Origin: a bacterium | GTDB lineage: Bacteria; Blakebacterota; Blakebacteria; Blakebacterales; Blakebacteraceae | Reading direction: 5' to 3' | DNA: 5,379 nucleotides | Assembly (NCBI GenBank): GCA_025774205.1 | Contig: JALGWK010000170.1 | Span: 1-5,379 of the forward strand | In this document: positions 4,915 through 5,379 of the stretch, piece by piece | Numbering within the stretch: position 1 is the stretch's first letter | Layout: every line of letters starts with the position of its first letter | The notes under the pieces: generated by a model | The model's database searches: none | Told to the model about the DNA's origin: nothing | The model's input: the letters and a program-made list of their open reading frames with translations, nothing else | Made by a program: the position numbers and the translations under genes

Positions 4915-5379
4915 TCAGGGGCTGACAACAGTCCAGTCGAATGTGACGAAGGTGTCTTTACCATCCAGCGTCGGGTCCCGGTCGGGATAGTCGGTCACGA
5001 AATGGAGTCCCCGGCTCTCCCTGCGGCTACGGGCGGCGTTGGTGATGAGAAGCGCCACCTGGGAGAGGTTCCGGAGTTCCAGCAGTTCCGCGGTCAGCCT
5101 GGTCCAGCGGTAGTATCGCTCGGTTTCCTGGGCGATGACGGTGAGTCGTCTGGCCGCCCGACGGTGAGTCGTCTGGCCGCCCGCTCGAGGCGGTCGCGTG
5201 AGCGGACGAGACCAACATAGTCCCACAGGAGGGTGCGGATCTCTGTCCGGTCATGGATCAGGAGGACCCGTTCGACAGTCCTGGTCGTGCCGGCCGCGTC
5301 CCACCCGGGTGACGGCACCTCGAGCTGTTCGGTGGAGGCCAGCTGCTCCCTGGCGGCGTTCGCGGTCTGTTCGGCGAAG
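4915..5379 (-). pseudogene. nadB: L-aspartate oxidase, C-terminal part, frameshifted by a tandem duplication (5' end outside window)
   Basis: NadB oxidises L-aspartate to iminoaspartate, using O2 or fumarate, in the first step of de novo NAD synthesis. Only the C-terminal helical domain is visible. The first 73 codons (5378-5160) end with the typical RTLLWDYVGLVRS and RLERAARRL pattern. The frame then runs out of register through a second copy of a 23-bp repeat and stops at 5094-5096 after a non-homologous tail. Homology resumes at 5136 in another frame for 73 codons with ETERYYRW, ELLELRNLSQVA and the family hallmark RRESRGLHFVTDYP, ending at the stop 4915-4917. Deleting one repeat copy joins the two parts exactly and in frame. 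The FAD-binding and catalytic regions lie beyond the right edge. guaA follows after 16 nt. Family assignment is firm; whether the break is real in the organism cannot be told from one sequence. Confidence 0.88.
5137..5182. repeat. Perfect 23-bp tandem duplication inside nadB
   Basis: Positions 5137-5159 and 5160-5182 are identical over all 23 bp; the periodicity extends one base to 5183 and is broken at 5136 and 5184. The length is not a multiple of three, so the second copy causes the nadB frameshift. The encoded segment AARRLTV appears in both the upstream and downstream reading frames, the signature of a recent duplication. Confidence 0.95.

Noticed and set aside
4899-4964. Upstream ATG start for guaA at 4964
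   Set aside because: It would overlap the nadB end by 50 nt, has no ribosome-binding site and adds 22 residues not expected before the glutaminase domain.
5094-5182. Programmed -1 frameshifting to rescue nadB
   Set aside because: A -1 shift would give an in-frame 8-residue insertion, but I see no slippery heptamer such as A-AAA-AAG near the repeat; a simple duplication explains the data better.
5137-5182. Tandem repeat as a CRISPR or plasmid iteron array
   Set aside because: There are only two abutting copies with no spacers, inside a conserved coding region.

Overview
This 5.4-kb window is GC-rich and bacterial, and every convincing gene lies on the minus strand. Read in the direction of transcription (right to left), the order is: the 3' part of nadB (L-aspartate oxidase), guaA (GMP synthase), rpsU (ribosomal protein bS21), a 0.33-kb intergenic stretch, rnfC, and rnfD, which runs off the left edge. 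No tRNA, rRNA, CRISPR array or insertion sequence was seen.

The organism cannot be named from this window. rpsU and strong Shine-Dalgarno motifs indicate Bacteria. An Rnf complex points to an anaerobe or facultative anaerobe that couples ferredoxin:NAD+ electron transfer to an ion gradient. rnfC directly followed by rnfD, with no rnfB in front, fits the rnfCDGEAB order of Clostridia/Thermotoga-type operons; rnfG, E, A and B would be expected beyond the left edge. The long GuaA and rather divergent bS21 suggest a lineage away from the usual model phyla (inference).

4915-5379: nadB C-terminal region. It is interrupted by a perfect 23-bp tandem duplication (5137-5182) that shifts the frame. Removing one copy restores an uninterrupted NadB-like sequence exactly at the repeat boundary. 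This is the most striking observation in the window; the choices are a recent pseudogene, a reversible slippage switch, or a sequence/assembly error.

3069-4898: guaA starts 16 nt after the nadB stop, so the two were probably co-transcribed. It is a 609-residue, eukaryote-like long form with about 95 extra residues in the dimerisation domain.

2662-3064: rpsU looks like its own transcription unit. A good sigma70-type promoter overlaps the guaA end, an 87-nt leader carries a small hairpin, and two hairpins follow the gene, the second being a typical rho-independent terminator.

2419-2661: a non-coding leader region for the rnf operon with one strong hairpin and a weak promoter candidate. rnfC and rnfD follow, 30 nt apart. 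RnfC carries both 4Fe-4S motifs; RnfD carries the family hallmarks, a modified flavinylation motif and an unusual Pro/Glu-rich N-terminal extension.

I did not find a clearly new multi-gene system here. The window is mostly housekeeping and energy-metabolism genes.
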